In this document: positions 43,966 to 52,365 of the stretch, one piece after another
How the letters are laid out: each line of letters starts with the position of its first letter
Position numbering within the stretch: position 1 is the stretch's first letter
Program-made: the position numbers and the translations under genes
Assembly: GCF_006715865.1 (NCBI RefSeq)
Contig: NZ_VFOA01000001.1
Location: 3,286,001-3,350,000, forward strand
DNA length: 64,000 nucleotides
From: Cellulomonas sp. SLBN-39
Lineage (GTDB): Bacteria; Actinomycetota; Actinomycetes; Actinomycetales; Cellulomonadaceae
Reading direction: 5' to 3'
Notes under the pieces: generated by a model
Database searches by the model: none
Told to the model about the DNA's origin: nothing
The model's input: the letters and a program-made list of their open reading frames with translations, nothing else

Positions 43966-45950
43966 GCACCACGACCGACCGGCGGCCCGCGGGCCCGCCC
44001 CCGGGCGGCCCCCGCCACGGGCCGATGGCCATGGGCGCGGGCATGCCCGTCCAGCGCTCGATGGACTTCCGCGGGTCGCTGCGGCGCCTGCTCGGCGTGC
44101 TGCGCCCGGAGCGGCCCCGGCTCGTCGCGGTGCTCGTGCTCGGCGTCCTGTCCGTGGCCGCGGCCGTCACCGGCCCGAAGCTGCTGGGGCAGGCCACCGA
44201 CGTGCTGTTCAGCGGTGTCGTGTCCCGCGCGCTGGGCGACGTGCTCCCCGCGGGCGGGACCCAGCAGCAGGCCGTCGAGGCGCTGCGCGCGGCCGGGCAG
44301 GACACGTTCGCCGACATGGTCGGCGGGATGTCCGGCGTGGTGCCGGGCGCCGGCGTGGACTTCACGCGGCTCGGGCAGATCCTGCTCGTCGTGCTCGCCG
44401 TCTACGTGGCGGCCTTCCTCTTCGGCTGGCTGCAGGGACGCATCACCGCGCACGCGGTGCAGCGGACCGTGCTGCGGATGCGCACCGAGGTCGAGTCCAA
44501 GCTGTCGCGGCTGCCGCTGGCGTACTACGACCGCCAGCCGCGCGGGGAGCTGCTCAGCCGGGTCACCAACGACATCGACAACGTCGCCCAGACCATGCAG
44601 CAGACCCTGTCCCAGCTCGTGACGTCGCTGCTCACCGTGGTGGGCGTGCTCGCGATGATGTTCTGGATCTCGCCCCTGCTGGCGGTGGTCGCGCTCGTCA
44701 CCGTCCCGCTGTCGGTGGTCGTCGCCGCGACGATCGCGAAGCGCTCGCAGCCGCAGTTCGTGCAGCAGTGGGCCGCGACCGGGCGGCTCAACGCGCACAT
44801 CGAGGAGATGTTCACCGGGCACGCGCTCGTGACGGTGTTCGGGCGGCAGCGCGAGTCCGCGGCCACGTTCGCCGAGCAGAACGAGCAGCTCTACGCGGCC
44901 AGCTTCAAGGCGCAGTTCATCTCCGGCACCATCCAGCCCGCGCTCGGGTTCATCTCCAACCTCAACTACCTCGTCATCGCGGTCGTCGGCGGTCTGCGGG
45001 TCGCCTCGGGCGCGATGACGCTCGGCGACGTGCAGGCGTTCATCCAGTACTCGCGGCAGTTCACGCAGCCGCTCACGCAGATCGCGTCCATGGCCAACCT
45101 GCTGCAGTCCGGCGTCGCGTCGGCCGAGCGGGTGTTCGAGCTGCTCGACGCCGACGAGCAGGAGCCCGACCCCGCGCAGCCCGCGACGCTGCCGCAGCCC
45201 GTGCAGGGCAGGGTCGCCTTCGAGGGCGTGCACTTCCGCTACGAGACCGACGTGCCGCTCATCGAGGACCTGTCGGTCGTCGCCGAGCCCGGCCAGACCG
45301 TCGCGATCGTCGGACCCACCGGCGCCGGCAAGACGACCCTGGTCAACCTCCTCATGCGGTTCTACGAGGTCGACGCCGGGCGCATCACCCTCGACGGCGT
45401 CGACACCCGCCGCCTGACCCGCGACGACCTGCGCGGCCAGATGGGCATGGTCCTGCAGGACACGTGGATGTACGAGGGGTCCATCGCCGACAACATCGCG
45501 TACGGCGTCGACGGCGCCACGCGCGAGCAGGTCGTCGAGGCCGCCGTCGCCACCCACGTCGACCGCTTCGTCCGGACTCTGCCCGACGGGTACGACACGG
45601 TCGTCGACGACGAGGGCGGATCCCTGTCGGCCGGCGAGAAGCAGCTCATCACCATCGCCCGCGCGTTCCTCGCCGACCCCGCCATCCTCATCCTCGACGA
45701 GGCGACGTCCTCGGTGGACACCCGCACCGAGGTGCTCGTGCAGCACGCGATGAACCGGCTGCGCGCCGGGCGCACCGCGTTCGTCATCGCGCACCGCCTC
45801 TCCACGATCCGCGACGCCGACGTCATCCTCGTCATGGAGCACGGCTCCATCGTCGAGAAGGGCGCGCACGACGACCTGCTGGCCGCCGACGGGCCGTACG
45901 CCCGGCTCTACCGCAGCCAGTTCGCCGCCGCCACCACGCCGGTCGACTGA
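43962..45950 (+). CDS. ABC exporter half-transporter with catalytic site (subunit 2)
   Basis: 662 residues. A Pro/Gly-rich cytosolic leader (about 1-45) precedes six helices with a long extracytoplasmic loop (about 85-135) and a nucleotide-binding domain (about 405-655). Walker A GPTGAGKTTLV, Walker B ILILDEATSSVD (catalytic Glu) and switch His (VIAHRLSTI) are canonical, but the signature is LSAGEKQLITIAR rather than LSGGQ. Paired with subunit 1 the composite site with subunit 1's LSGGQ would be active and the other degenerate. ATGA overlap (43962-43965) gives a 1:1 ratio. The last genes of the operon end at hairpins 46007-46038. Confidence 0.92.
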   Translation: MSTTTDRRPAGPPPGGPRHGPMAMGAGMPVQRSMDFRGSLRRLLGVLRPERPRLVAVLVLGVLSVAAAVTGPKLLGQATDVLFSGVVSRALGDVLPAGGTQQQAVEALRAAGQDTFADMVGGMSGVVPGAGVDFTRLGQILLVVLAVYVAAFLFGWLQGRITAHAVQRTVLRMRTEVESKLSRLPLAYYDRQPRGELLSRVTNDIDNVAQTMQQTLSQLVTSLLTVVGVLAMMFWISPLLAVVALVTVPLSVVVAATIAKRSQPQFVQQWAATGRLNAHIEEMFTGHALVTVFGRQRESAATFAEQNEQLYAASFKAQFISGTIQPALGFISNLNYLVIAVVGGLRVASGAMTLGDVQAFIQYSRQFTQPLTQIASMANLLQSGVASAERVFELLDADEQEPDPAQPATLPQPVQGRVAFEGVHFRYETDVPLIEDLSVVAEPGQTVAIVGPTGAGKTTLVNLLMRFYEVDAGRITLDGVDTRRLTRDDLRGQMGMVLQDTWMYEGSIADNIAYGVDGATREQVVEAAVATHVDRFVRTLPDGYDTVVDDEGGSLSAGEKQLITIARAFLADPAILILDEATSSVDTRTEVLVQHAMNRLRAGRTAFVIAHRLSTIRDADVILVMEHGSIVEKGAHDDLLAADGPYARLYRSQFAAATTPVD

Positions 45951-46006
45951 CCGGCGCACCGCCCGTCCGTCCCGCGGCGGGCCGGACGGGCGGGCGCCCA
46001 CCCCCG

Positions 46007-46038
46007 GGCCGGACGTCCCACCCGCGGGACGTCCGGCC
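46007..46038 (+). terminator. Terminator hairpin of the ABC exporter operon
   Basis: A 13-bp perfect stem, 46007-46019 with 46026-46038, after a weaker CCCGTCCG/CGGACGGG pairing at about 45962-45990. Confidence 0.75.
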
Positions 46039-46129
46039 ACCGGTGTGGAGCACGTCACCCCCCTGACCCGGGCCAGCAGGTCCGGGCAGCGTCGAGGCAC
46101 CGTCATGCTGGAGGGGTGCGAGGACGACG

Positions 46130-47497
46130 TTGACCGCCCCTGACCCTGCACCGGCCCGGCTCGTCCGCGACCGGACCACGCTGACCCTGTACGGCCCGTT
46201 CGTCGTGTGGGGGTGGCTGCTCTACAGCTTCAACCCCAGCGTGCCGCTGCTCGCCGACGAGCTCGGCATCACCAGCGCGCAGGCCGGGCTGCACGGCACC
46301 GCGATGGCTGCCGGCGGACTGACCGCCGCCGTCCTCACACCGCGCACCGTGCGCGCGCTCGGGCGCCGCGCCACGATCGTGGTGTCAGCGCTCGTCGTCG
46401 CCCTCGGCATCGGCGCCCTGGTCACGGGCCCCGCCCTGCCGTGGACCCTGGCGGGCATGCTCCTGACGTCCGTCGGCGGCAACGTGCTCATCTCGGCCGC
46501 GCAGGTCGGGCTCGCCCTGCAGCACGGTCGCGCCGCGTCCGCCGCCGTCACCGAGGCCAACGGCGTCGGCGCCGCGGTCGGGCTGCTCGGCCCGCTGGCC
46601 GTCGGTGCGGCCGTCACCGCCGGCATCGGCTGGCGTGCGGGCGTCGTCGTGACCGCCGTCCTCGCGGTGGTCTCCGCGCTGCTCGTCGCGCGCCTGCCCA
46701 CCGGCCCCGCGCTGACCGGCCGACCGGCCCGACGCATCCCCCAGGCCGTGGTCGCCGGGGCCGCGTCGGCCGTCGCGCCCGCCGTCGCGGACCCGACCCC
46801 CACGGACGCGCCCGTCGCCGCCACCGTGGCCGTCGCCCCCGCCGGGCGCGTCCGCCGGGCCACGCCGTGGCTCCTGCTCGCGCTGCTCGCCGCCCTCGCC
46901 CTGGAGAACGCCACCACCTACTGGGCGACGGGTCTGGTCGTCGAGCGGACCGGCGCCGACCCCGGCATCGGCGCCGCCACCACCGCCGGCCTCGTCGCCG
47001 GCATGGCCGCGATGCGGTTCGTCGTCGGACCCCTCTCGCTGCGCGTGCCGCCCGCCCGGCTGCTCGCCGGATCGTTCATCCTGGCCGTCGTCGGCTGGGC
47101 CGTGCTGTGGACCGCGACCACGCCGGGTGTCGCGCTCGCCGGCCTCGTCGTGGCCGGCCTCGGCTACGGCGCCCAGTACCCCCTGGCCGTGGTCCTGCTG
47201 CTCGCCGCGTCGCCCGGCCGCAGCGACCGTGCCCAGGCCCAGGCCACCCTGACCGGGGCGCTGGCCATCGGTGTCGCCCCGTTCGTCCTCGGGGCGCTGG
47301 CCGACGCCGTCGGCACGCACACCGCGTTCCTCGTCGTCCCCGCCCTGGCCGCCCTGGGCCTGGTCGGGGCCGTCGTCGGGGGCAGCGCGGTGCGGGCGAC
47401 GGCCCGGCGCCTGGAAGGATCGGACCCGTGGCCCGACCCGACCTCCGACCCGTCACCGGGTCCGACGACCCCCGCCTCGCCGACTACGTCAGCCTGA
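46130..47497 (+). CDS. MFS transporter
   Basis: 455 residues with about twelve membrane helices in two halves joined by a central Ala/Pro-rich cytoplasmic loop (about 205-245). N-terminal half: YGPFVVWGWLLYSFNPSVPL, GLHGTAMAAGGLTAAVLTPR (motif A region with RTVRALGRRAT), and GVGAAVGLLGPLAVGAAV. The start is a TTG at 46130 after GAGGACGACG; no better in-frame codon precedes the first helix. Its 3' end overlaps the next gene by 70 nt and encodes a Pro/Asp/Thr-rich tail. Substrate unknown; drug or metabolite efflux is likely by family. Confidence 0.82.
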   Translation: MTAPDPAPARLVRDRTTLTLYGPFVVWGWLLYSFNPSVPLLADELGITSAQAGLHGTAMAAGGLTAAVLTPRTVRALGRRATIVVSALVVALGIGALVTGPALPWTLAGMLLTSVGGNVLISAAQVGLALQHGRAASAAVTEANGVGAAVGLLGPLAVGAAVTAGIGWRAGVVVTAVLAVVSALLVARLPTGPALTGRPARRIPQAVVAGAASAVAPAVADPTPTDAPVAATVAVAPAGRVRRATPWLLLALLAALALENATTYWATGLVVERTGADPGIGAATTAGLVAGMAAMRFVVGPLSLRVPPARLLAGSFILAVVGWAVLWTATTPGVALAGLVVAGLGYGAQYPLAVVLLLAASPGRSDRAQAQATLTGALAIGVAPFVLGALADAVGTHTAFLVVPALAALGLVGAVVGGSAVRATARRLEGSDPWPDPTSDPSPGPTTPASPTTSA

Positions 47498-48273
47498 CCG
47501 ACGTCGCCCTGCGCACCCGCCTCGAGCCCGCGCAGGGCCTGTACGTCGCGGAGAGCTCCACCGTGCTCGGCCGCGCCCTGCGCGCCGGCCACCGGCCCCG
47601 CTCGGTGCTCCTGGCGCCGCGGTGGCTGCCCGACGTCGAGGCCATGCTCGCCGACGTGCCCGGCGACGACGCGGTGCCCGTGTACGTGGCCGACGAGCCC
47701 GTCCTGGAGTCCATCACCGGCTTCCACGTGCACCGCGGTGCGCTCGCGGCCATGCACCGGCCCGTGCTGCCGTCGGTCGCCGACGTCCTGGCCGGCGCGC
47801 GCGGCGGAGCCGGCGCCCGGCGGGTCGCCGTGCTGGAGGACCTCGTCGACCACACGAACGTCGGTGCGGCGTTCCGCTCGGCCGCCGCGCTCGGCGTCGA
47901 CGCCGTGCTGGTCACGCCGCGGTGCGCCGACCCGCTGTACCGGCGCAGCGTGCGGGTCTCGATGGGGACGGTCTTCCAGGTGCCGTGGACGCGCGTCGAC
48001 CCGTGGCCGGGCGGCATGGACGCGCTGCGGGCGGCCGGGTTCGTGGTGGCGTCGCTCGCGCTGTCCGACGACGCGGTGGACCTCGACGCGCTGGTCGCGG
48101 ACGTCCCCGAGCGGCTCGCCCTCGTGCTGGGTGCGGAGGGCGACGGGCTCAAGCCCGCGACCGTCGCCGCGGGCGACCTGACCGTCCGGATCCCCATGGC
48201 CGGCGGGGTCGACTCGCTCAACGTCGCGGCTGCTGCGGCCGTCGCGTTCTGGGCCACGCGCGTGCCCGCGTGA
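47428..48273 (+). CDS. SpoU/TrmH-family RNA 2'-O-methyltransferase
   Basis: 281 residues. An N-terminal substrate-binding part (LEPAQGLYVAESSTVLGRAL, RPRSVLLAP) precedes a SPOUT domain with HTNVGAAFRSAAALG (motif 1, Asn and Arg), LALVLGAEGDGL (motif 2) and RIPMAGGVDSLNVAAAAAV (motif 3, AdoMet knot). The target (rRNA or tRNA nucleotide) cannot be told. GTG 47428 has GGAAGGA upstream and lies inside the 3' end of the MFS gene, a 70-nt overlap in another frame. Its stop overlaps the next start as GTGA. Confidence 0.87.
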   Translation: MARPDLRPVTGSDDPRLADYVSLTDVALRTRLEPAQGLYVAESSTVLGRALRAGHRPRSVLLAPRWLPDVEAMLADVPGDDAVPVYVADEPVLESITGFHVHRGALAAMHRPVLPSVADVLAGARGGAGARRVAVLEDLVDHTNVGAAFRSAAALGVDAVLVTPRCADPLYRRSVRVSMGTVFQVPWTRVDPWPGGMDALRAAGFVVASLALSDDAVDLDALVADVPERLALVLGAEGDGLKPATVAAGDLTVRIPMAGGVDSLNVAAAAAVAFWATRVPA

Positions 48274-49148
48274 CGGTGCCGTCCGCGGGCCCGGGGCCGG
48301 GCGACGACCCGCTGGACCGGCTCGACGCCCGGCAGCGCACCCTGCTGGACGTGTGGCTGCCCGGGGCGGTCGTGCTCGCCGACCACTCGTGGGGGCTGGT
48401 CCCGACCCGGGTGCTGGAGGTCGACCACGCGGGGGAGCGGTACGCCGTCAAGGCCGCCGGCCCGGACGACACGCACCTGCCCCGCGAGCTCGAGGCGCAC
48501 CGCCGGTGGACCGGTCCGTGGGTCCGTGCCGGCCGAGGGCCTGAGCTCGTGCACGCCGACCCGGGCGCCCGGCTGCTGGTCACGCGGTGGGTGCCCGGCG
48601 TCCTCGCGGTGGGGACGCCCGCGCAGCACGACCCGGGCGTCCACCGTCAGGCCGGCGCGCTGCTCGCCGCCCTGCACGCCCAGGAGCGGGTGGTCGACGC
48701 CGACCTCGAGGCGCGCGAGAACGCCCGGGCGCTCGCGTGGCTGGACCGCCCGCACGGGCTGGAGCCCGACGCCGTGCGTCGCGTGCGCGACGTGCTGGCG
48801 GCGTGGTCACCCGGGCCGGTGACGACCGTGCCCGCGCACGGGGACTTCCAGCCCCGCAACTGGGTCGTCGACGCGGGCGTCGTGCGCGTCATCGACCTGG
48901 GCCGTGCCGCGCTGCGCCCCGCGGCGAGCGACCTCGTCCGCATGTCCGCCCAGGAGTGGCGGGACGACCCGTCCCTGGCGGACGCGTTCGTCGAGGGGTA
49001 CGGCAGCGACCCGCGCGACGCGGCGACGTGGTGGGTCACGTCCCTGCGCGAGGGGGTCTGCACGGCGGGGTGGGCGCGGATGGTCGGGGACGCCCCGTTC
49101 GAGGCGCAGGGTCTGCGGATGGTCGACGAGGCGCTCGCGCGGCTGTGA
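48270..49148 (+). CDS. Aminoglycoside-phosphotransferase-like kinase
   Basis: 292 residues with a protein-kinase-like fold of the APH/choline kinase superfamily: N-lobe (VVLADHSWGLVPTRVLEV, AGERYAVKAAGP with the ATP-binding Lys), catalytic loop VPAHGDFQPRNW (Brenner motif with Asp), and metal-binding VIDLGRAAL. The substrate is not known; such genes act on sugars, antibiotics or other small molecules. The GTG at 48270 overlaps the methyltransferase stop by GTGA, so the three genes MFS, SpoU and this kinase form one operon. No resistance-gene context is seen, and nothing suggests a clinical aminoglycoside enzyme. Confidence 0.82.
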   Translation: MTVPSAGPGPGDDPLDRLDARQRTLLDVWLPGAVVLADHSWGLVPTRVLEVDHAGERYAVKAAGPDDTHLPRELEAHRRWTGPWVRAGRGPELVHADPGARLLVTRWVPGVLAVGTPAQHDPGVHRQAGALLAALHAQERVVDADLEARENARALAWLDRPHGLEPDAVRRVRDVLAAWSPGPVTTVPAHGDFQPRNWVVDAGVVRVIDLGRAALRPAASDLVRMSAQEWRDDPSLADAFVEGYGSDPRDAATWWVTSLREGVCTAGWARMVGDAPFEAQGLRMVDEALARL

Positions 49149-49161
49149 CGTTCACCCGGGC

Positions 49162-49206
49162 GAAAGCGGGCGAAACGGTGGAAAGCGCCCTGTGACCCAA
49201 GTCACT
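49162..49206 (+). promoter_or_regulatory. GAAA repeats and Crp/GlxR-like site
   Basis: GAAA at 49162, 49172 and 49181 is spaced 9-10 nt. Next, TGTGACCCAAGTCACT (49191-49206) matches TGTGA-N6-TCACW, the Crp/GlxR consensus, with GTGAC/GTCAC arms. It lies 44-59 nt before the start of the beta-helix protein. Confidence 0.45.
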
Positions 49207-49249
49207 CTGGTTCGTGCCCGGGGTCCCGGGCGCGACACCAGGGGGAACC

Positions 49250-50335
49250 ATGTCTCGTCGTCCTGCTCTTCTCGCCGTGGCCACGTGCGTCGCGGTGCTG
49301 GCCGTGCCGTCCGTCGCCGCCGCGGCCCCGCCGCCGCCCGCGTGCGGGGCGACGCTCACGGTCGACACCGTGCTGCGTCGCGACCTGACCTGCGCCGGTG
49401 ACGGGCTCGTCCTCGGGCCCGGCGTCACGCTCGACCTGCGCGGGCACACCCTGCGCGGCTCCGGGGCCGGCGTGGGGCTGCTGGTCAGCTCCGCGGGGGA
49501 GGTCGAGATCCGCAACGGCACGCTCACGGGCTGGGGCGCGGCCGTCGACACGCTGGGCGTCGAGGACGCCGACGTGGGCCCGCTGACCGTCGACCGTCTG
49601 CGCCTGCGCGCCAACGCCACCGGGGTCGACGCGTCGGGGGAGGACGGCACCGGCCGCTTCCGCAAGCCCACCACGATCACGCGGTCGACCGTCGTCGGGA
49701 GCACCGCGATCGGCGTCGACGGCGGCTGGTTCGCCGAGGTCGCCGTGGACCGCACGATTTTCGCCGACAACGCGGTCGGGCTGTGGAGCGAGGGGGACGC
49801 GACGATCACCCGGTCCCGGTTCGACCGCAACGGCCGCGCGGTCATCGGCACCGAGGCCTCCGTCCGTGTGGACAGGTCGACGTTCGCGGCCAACCCGCAG
49901 GCGGTGGTCACCTACGGCACCGGCGCGACGGTCGTGCACGGCAGCCGGTTCGTCGGGTCCGACGTGGCGGTGCACGGCGGCGGCGCCGTGGTCGACGTCG
50001 GCGCCTCGACGTTCGTCGCCAACCGGCGGGCCGTGGTGCTCGGCACGTGGGGCGGCACCGTCACGGGCAACGTGCTGCGGTCCAACGGTGAGGCGATCAC
50101 CCTCGACGGGGAGTGGCTCGACGGCGCGACCGTGCAGGACAACGTGCTGCGGCGCAACGGCGAGGGGATCGTCCTCGACCCGGTCGACGCGGCGACCCGC
50201 GTGGGCGGCAACGACGTGCGGGGCAGCGCGGGGCGGGGGATCTACGTGCCGGGGGCCACGGACCTCGGCGGCAACACGGCGCGCGGCAACGGTGAGACGC
50301 CCCAGTGCGTCGGGGTCGTCTGCGCGGCGTCCTGA
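49250..50335 (+). CDS. Secreted right-handed beta-helix protein
   Basis: 361 residues exported by a Sec signal peptide (RRPALLAVATCVAVLAVPSV, cleavage near VAAAA). The mature chain is built of about fourteen short strand repeats in the NosD/pectate-lyase style: LDLRGHTLRGSGAGVGLLV, IRNGTLTGWGAAVDTLGV, then recurrent units with N-G-x-A or N-x-x-A turns (ADNAVGLWSEG, ANRRAVVLGTWGGTVTGNVL, RRNGEGIVLDPV). Two Cys at each end (ACGATL...LTCAG; PQCVGVVCA) may form caps. No acidic pectate-lyase site is evident, so polysaccharide or surface binding is possible but unproven. ATG 49250 follows GGGGGAACC. Confidence 0.82.
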   Translation: MSRRPALLAVATCVAVLAVPSVAAAAPPPPACGATLTVDTVLRRDLTCAGDGLVLGPGVTLDLRGHTLRGSGAGVGLLVSSAGEVEIRNGTLTGWGAAVDTLGVEDADVGPLTVDRLRLRANATGVDASGEDGTGRFRKPTTITRSTVVGSTAIGVDGGWFAEVAVDRTIFADNAVGLWSEGDATITRSRFDRNGRAVIGTEASVRVDRSTFAANPQAVVTYGTGATVVHGSRFVGSDVAVHGGGAVVDVGASTFVANRRAVVLGTWGGTVTGNVLRSNGEAITLDGEWLDGATVQDNVLRRNGEGIVLDPVDAATRVGGNDVRGSAGRGIYVPGATDLGGNTARGNGETPQCVGVVCAAS

Positions 50336-50342
50336 CGCGCCT

Positions 50343-50381
50343 CGGGTGCCGCGGCGACGGGTGCGTCGTCGCGGTCACCCG
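50343..50381 (+). terminator. Possible terminator after the beta-helix gene
   Basis: CGGGTG (50343-50348) pairs with CACCCG (50376-50381), with interrupted GC-rich pairing (CGCG, GACG/CGTC) between. Imperfect. Confidence 0.35.
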
Positions 50382-50390
50382 GCGACCTCC

Positions 50391-50419
50391 TTGACACGTC
50401 TACTGAGTGCACTCAAAAT
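50391..50419 (+). promoter_or_regulatory. Promoter of the hydrolase operon
   Basis: -35 TTGACA (50391-50396), 17 nt, -10 CAAAAT (50414-50419). The consensus -35 is rare in this GC-rich window. The operator covers the -10. Confidence 0.65.
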
Positions 50420-50425
50420 TGAGCG
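50404..50425. promoter_or_regulatory. Operator site A (TetR at 54.2 kb)
   Basis: TGAGTGCACTCA (50404-50415) and CACTCAAAATTGAGCG (50410-50425) form overlapping inverted repeats. The 16-mer matches the one in the TetR promoter at 54130-54145 (CACTCGAAACTGAGTG) in 13 of 16 bases, and GTGCTC matches after it. Confidence 0.65.
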
Positions 50426-50455
50426 TGCTCGGTCAGGTCGTCGGAGGAGGTCCCC

Positions 50456-51301
50456 GTGCAGCAGGCTCACCGCTCGTGGCGCGACGCGCCGACGCGGACG
50501 GTCGACGTCGACGGCGCCCGCGTCTCCTACCGCGAGCTCGGGGACGGGCCGGGTCGCCCGCTGGTGGCCCTCAACCACCTCGGCGCCACGCTCGACGGCT
50601 GGGACCCCCGGCTGGTCGACGGGCTGGCCCGCGGGCGGCGGGTCGTCGCGCTCGGGTACCGCGGCGTCGGGCGCTCGACCGGACGCACCCGCGACAACAT
50701 CGAGGGCATGGCCGCCGACGCCGTGGCCGCGGTCCGTGCCCTGGGGCTGGGGCCCGTGGACCTGTTCGGGCTGTCGATGGGCGGCATGGTGGCCCAGGCC
50801 GCCGTCGACCTCGCGCCCGGCCTCGTCCACGGGCTCGTGCTCGCCGGGTCGGGGCCGGCCGGCGGCCCCGGCCTCACCGCGATGACGCGCACCATGCTCG
50901 CCACCGCGGTGCGGGCCGGTGCGCAGCTGCGCGACCCGCGCGAGCTGCTGTTCTTCACGCGCACCCCCACCGGCCGGCGGTCGGCGCGCGAGTACCTGCG
51001 CCGCCTGCGCGAGCGCACGGACGACCGCGAGCCCGCGGCCGGGCCGACCGTCCTGCGCGCCCAGCTCGCCGCCGTGCACCGCTGGGGTGCTGCCGAGCCG
51101 CGCGCCACGGCCCAGCCGGCCGGGCCCGTGCTCGTCGTGCACGGGGACGGCGACCTCCTGGTCCCGCCCGCGAACGCGACCGCGCTCACCGCGCGCCTGC
51201 CGACCGCCACGCTCGTCGTCCACCCGGACTCCGGGCACGGCGTCGCGTTCCAGAACCACGCCGCGGTCGTCGCCGCGGTCACCGACCTCCTGCGCCCCTG
51301 A
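50456..51301 (+). CDS. Alpha/beta hydrolase 1
   Basis: 281-residue serine hydrolase fold: nucleophile elbow LFGLSMGGMVAQ (Ser), Asp in VVHGDGDLLVPP, His in PDSGHGVAFQ. The oxyanion region is NHLGATLDGWDPRLVD instead of the usual HGxP. It is homologous to the second hydrolase two genes downstream (shared YRELG, ATLD-WDPR, GFSMG/GLSMG, SGHG). GTG 50456 follows GGAGGAGG. It is first of three genes under a strong promoter with a TetR operator. Substrate unknown; ester, epoxide or lactone hydrolysis are options. Confidence 0.85.
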   Translation: MQQAHRSWRDAPTRTVDVDGARVSYRELGDGPGRPLVALNHLGATLDGWDPRLVDGLARGRRVVALGYRGVGRSTGRTRDNIEGMAADAVAAVRALGLGPVDLFGLSMGGMVAQAAVDLAPGLVHGLVLAGSGPAGGPGLTAMTRTMLATAVRAGAQLRDPRELLFFTRTPTGRRSAREYLRRLRERTDDREPAAGPTVLRAQLAAVHRWGAAEPRATAQPAGPVLVVHGDGDLLVPPANATALTARLPTATLVVHPDSGHGVAFQNHAAVVAAVTDLLRP

Positions 51302-51335
51302 CGGGCGCAGCACGCCACCCTGAAGGAGCACTCCC

Positions 51336-52325
51336 GTGCAGGCCTACGGCATCACCCGGTACAAGCAGCCCTTGACCCTCCTCGACGTCCCCGAACCCGT
51401 CGTCGGGCCCGGCGACGTCCTCGTCGACGTCGGGGCCGCGGGGCTCAACCACCTCGACGAGAAGATCCGCGCCGGTGAGTTCAAGGCGATCCTCCCGGCC
51501 ACGATGCCGCTGGTCCTCGGCCACGACGTCGCCGGGACCGTGCTGCGGGTGGGCGCCCAGGTCACGGGCTTCGCGCCCGGGGACCGCGTCTACGCCCGCG
51601 CGGCGACGGCCGGGACGCTCGCCGAGCGGATCGCCGTCGCGGCGTCCGACCTCGCGCACGTGCCCGCCTCCCTCACCACCGCGCAGGCCGCGGGTCTCCC
51701 GCTCGTGGCCCTCACCGCGTGGCAGGCGCTCGTCGAGCGCGGGGGCGTCGGGCCGGGCAGCACGGTCCTCGTCCACGCCGGCGCCGGCGCCGTCGGGTCC
51801 CTCGCCGTCCAGCTCGCGAAGCACCTCGGAGCCCACGTCGCGGCCACCGCGAGCGGCGCAGGTGTCGCGCACGTGCGCGACCTCGGCGCCGACGTCGTCG
51901 TGGACTACCGGAGCCAGGACTTCGCGGCTGAGCTGTCCGGCTACGACCTCGTCCTGGACACCGTCGGCGGCGACACCCTCGCGCGCTCGTTCGGCGTCCT
52001 GCGCCCCGGGGGCAAGGTCGTCGGGATCGTGGGACCGCCCGATCCCGCCTTCGCCCGCGCCGCGGGGCTGAACCCGGTGCTGCGGCTCGTCATCACCGCC
52101 CTGAGCGGCGGCGTGCGTCGGAAGGCCGCCCGGCTCGGCGTCGGCTACGAGTTCCTGTACATGCGCGCGTCGGGCGAGCAGCTCGCCGCGATCTCCGCGC
52201 TCGTCGAGAGCGGCACGCTGCGCCCCCTGCGCGTCCAGGAGCACGCGTTCGACCGTGCCCCCGAGGCGCTCGCCGCGCTGGCCGCCGGCCAGGTGCGCGG
52301 CAAGGCCGTCGTCTCCCGCGTCTGA
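51336..52325 (+). CDS. Quinone-oxidoreductase-like NADP-dependent MDR dehydrogenase
   Basis: 329 residues, zinc-free medium-chain dehydrogenase: GroES-like part (VLVDVGAAGLNHLDEKIRAG, VLGHDVAGTVLRVGAQVTGF, PGDRVYARA) and Rossmann part with VLVHAGAGAVGSLAVQLAKH, then LVLDTVGGDTLARSFGVLRP. No Cys residues, so no zinc sites. The family reduces quinones, enones or aldehydes with NADPH. GTG 51336 has AAGGAG. It lies between two related hydrolases in one operon, which suggests a shared small-molecule pathway such as detoxification of an electrophile. The substrate is inferred only broadly. Confidence 0.88.
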   Translation: MQAYGITRYKQPLTLLDVPEPVVGPGDVLVDVGAAGLNHLDEKIRAGEFKAILPATMPLVLGHDVAGTVLRVGAQVTGFAPGDRVYARAATAGTLAERIAVAASDLAHVPASLTTAQAAGLPLVALTAWQALVERGGVGPGSTVLVHAGAGAVGSLAVQLAKHLGAHVAATASGAGVAHVRDLGADVVVDYRSQDFAAELSGYDLVLDTVGGDTLARSFGVLRPGGKVVGIVGPPDPAFARAAGLNPVLRLVITALSGGVRRKAARLGVGYEFLYMRASGEQLAAISALVESGTLRPLRVQEHAFDRAPEALAALAAGQVRGKAVVSRV

Positions 52326-52365
52326 CCCCCACCTCCCGCCCCTCCCACCCCGTCCAGGAGACCTC

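Noticed and set aside
48270-49148. Clinical aminoglycoside resistance gene
   Set aside because: Only the general APH fold is present; no resistance-family signature and a housekeeping operon context.
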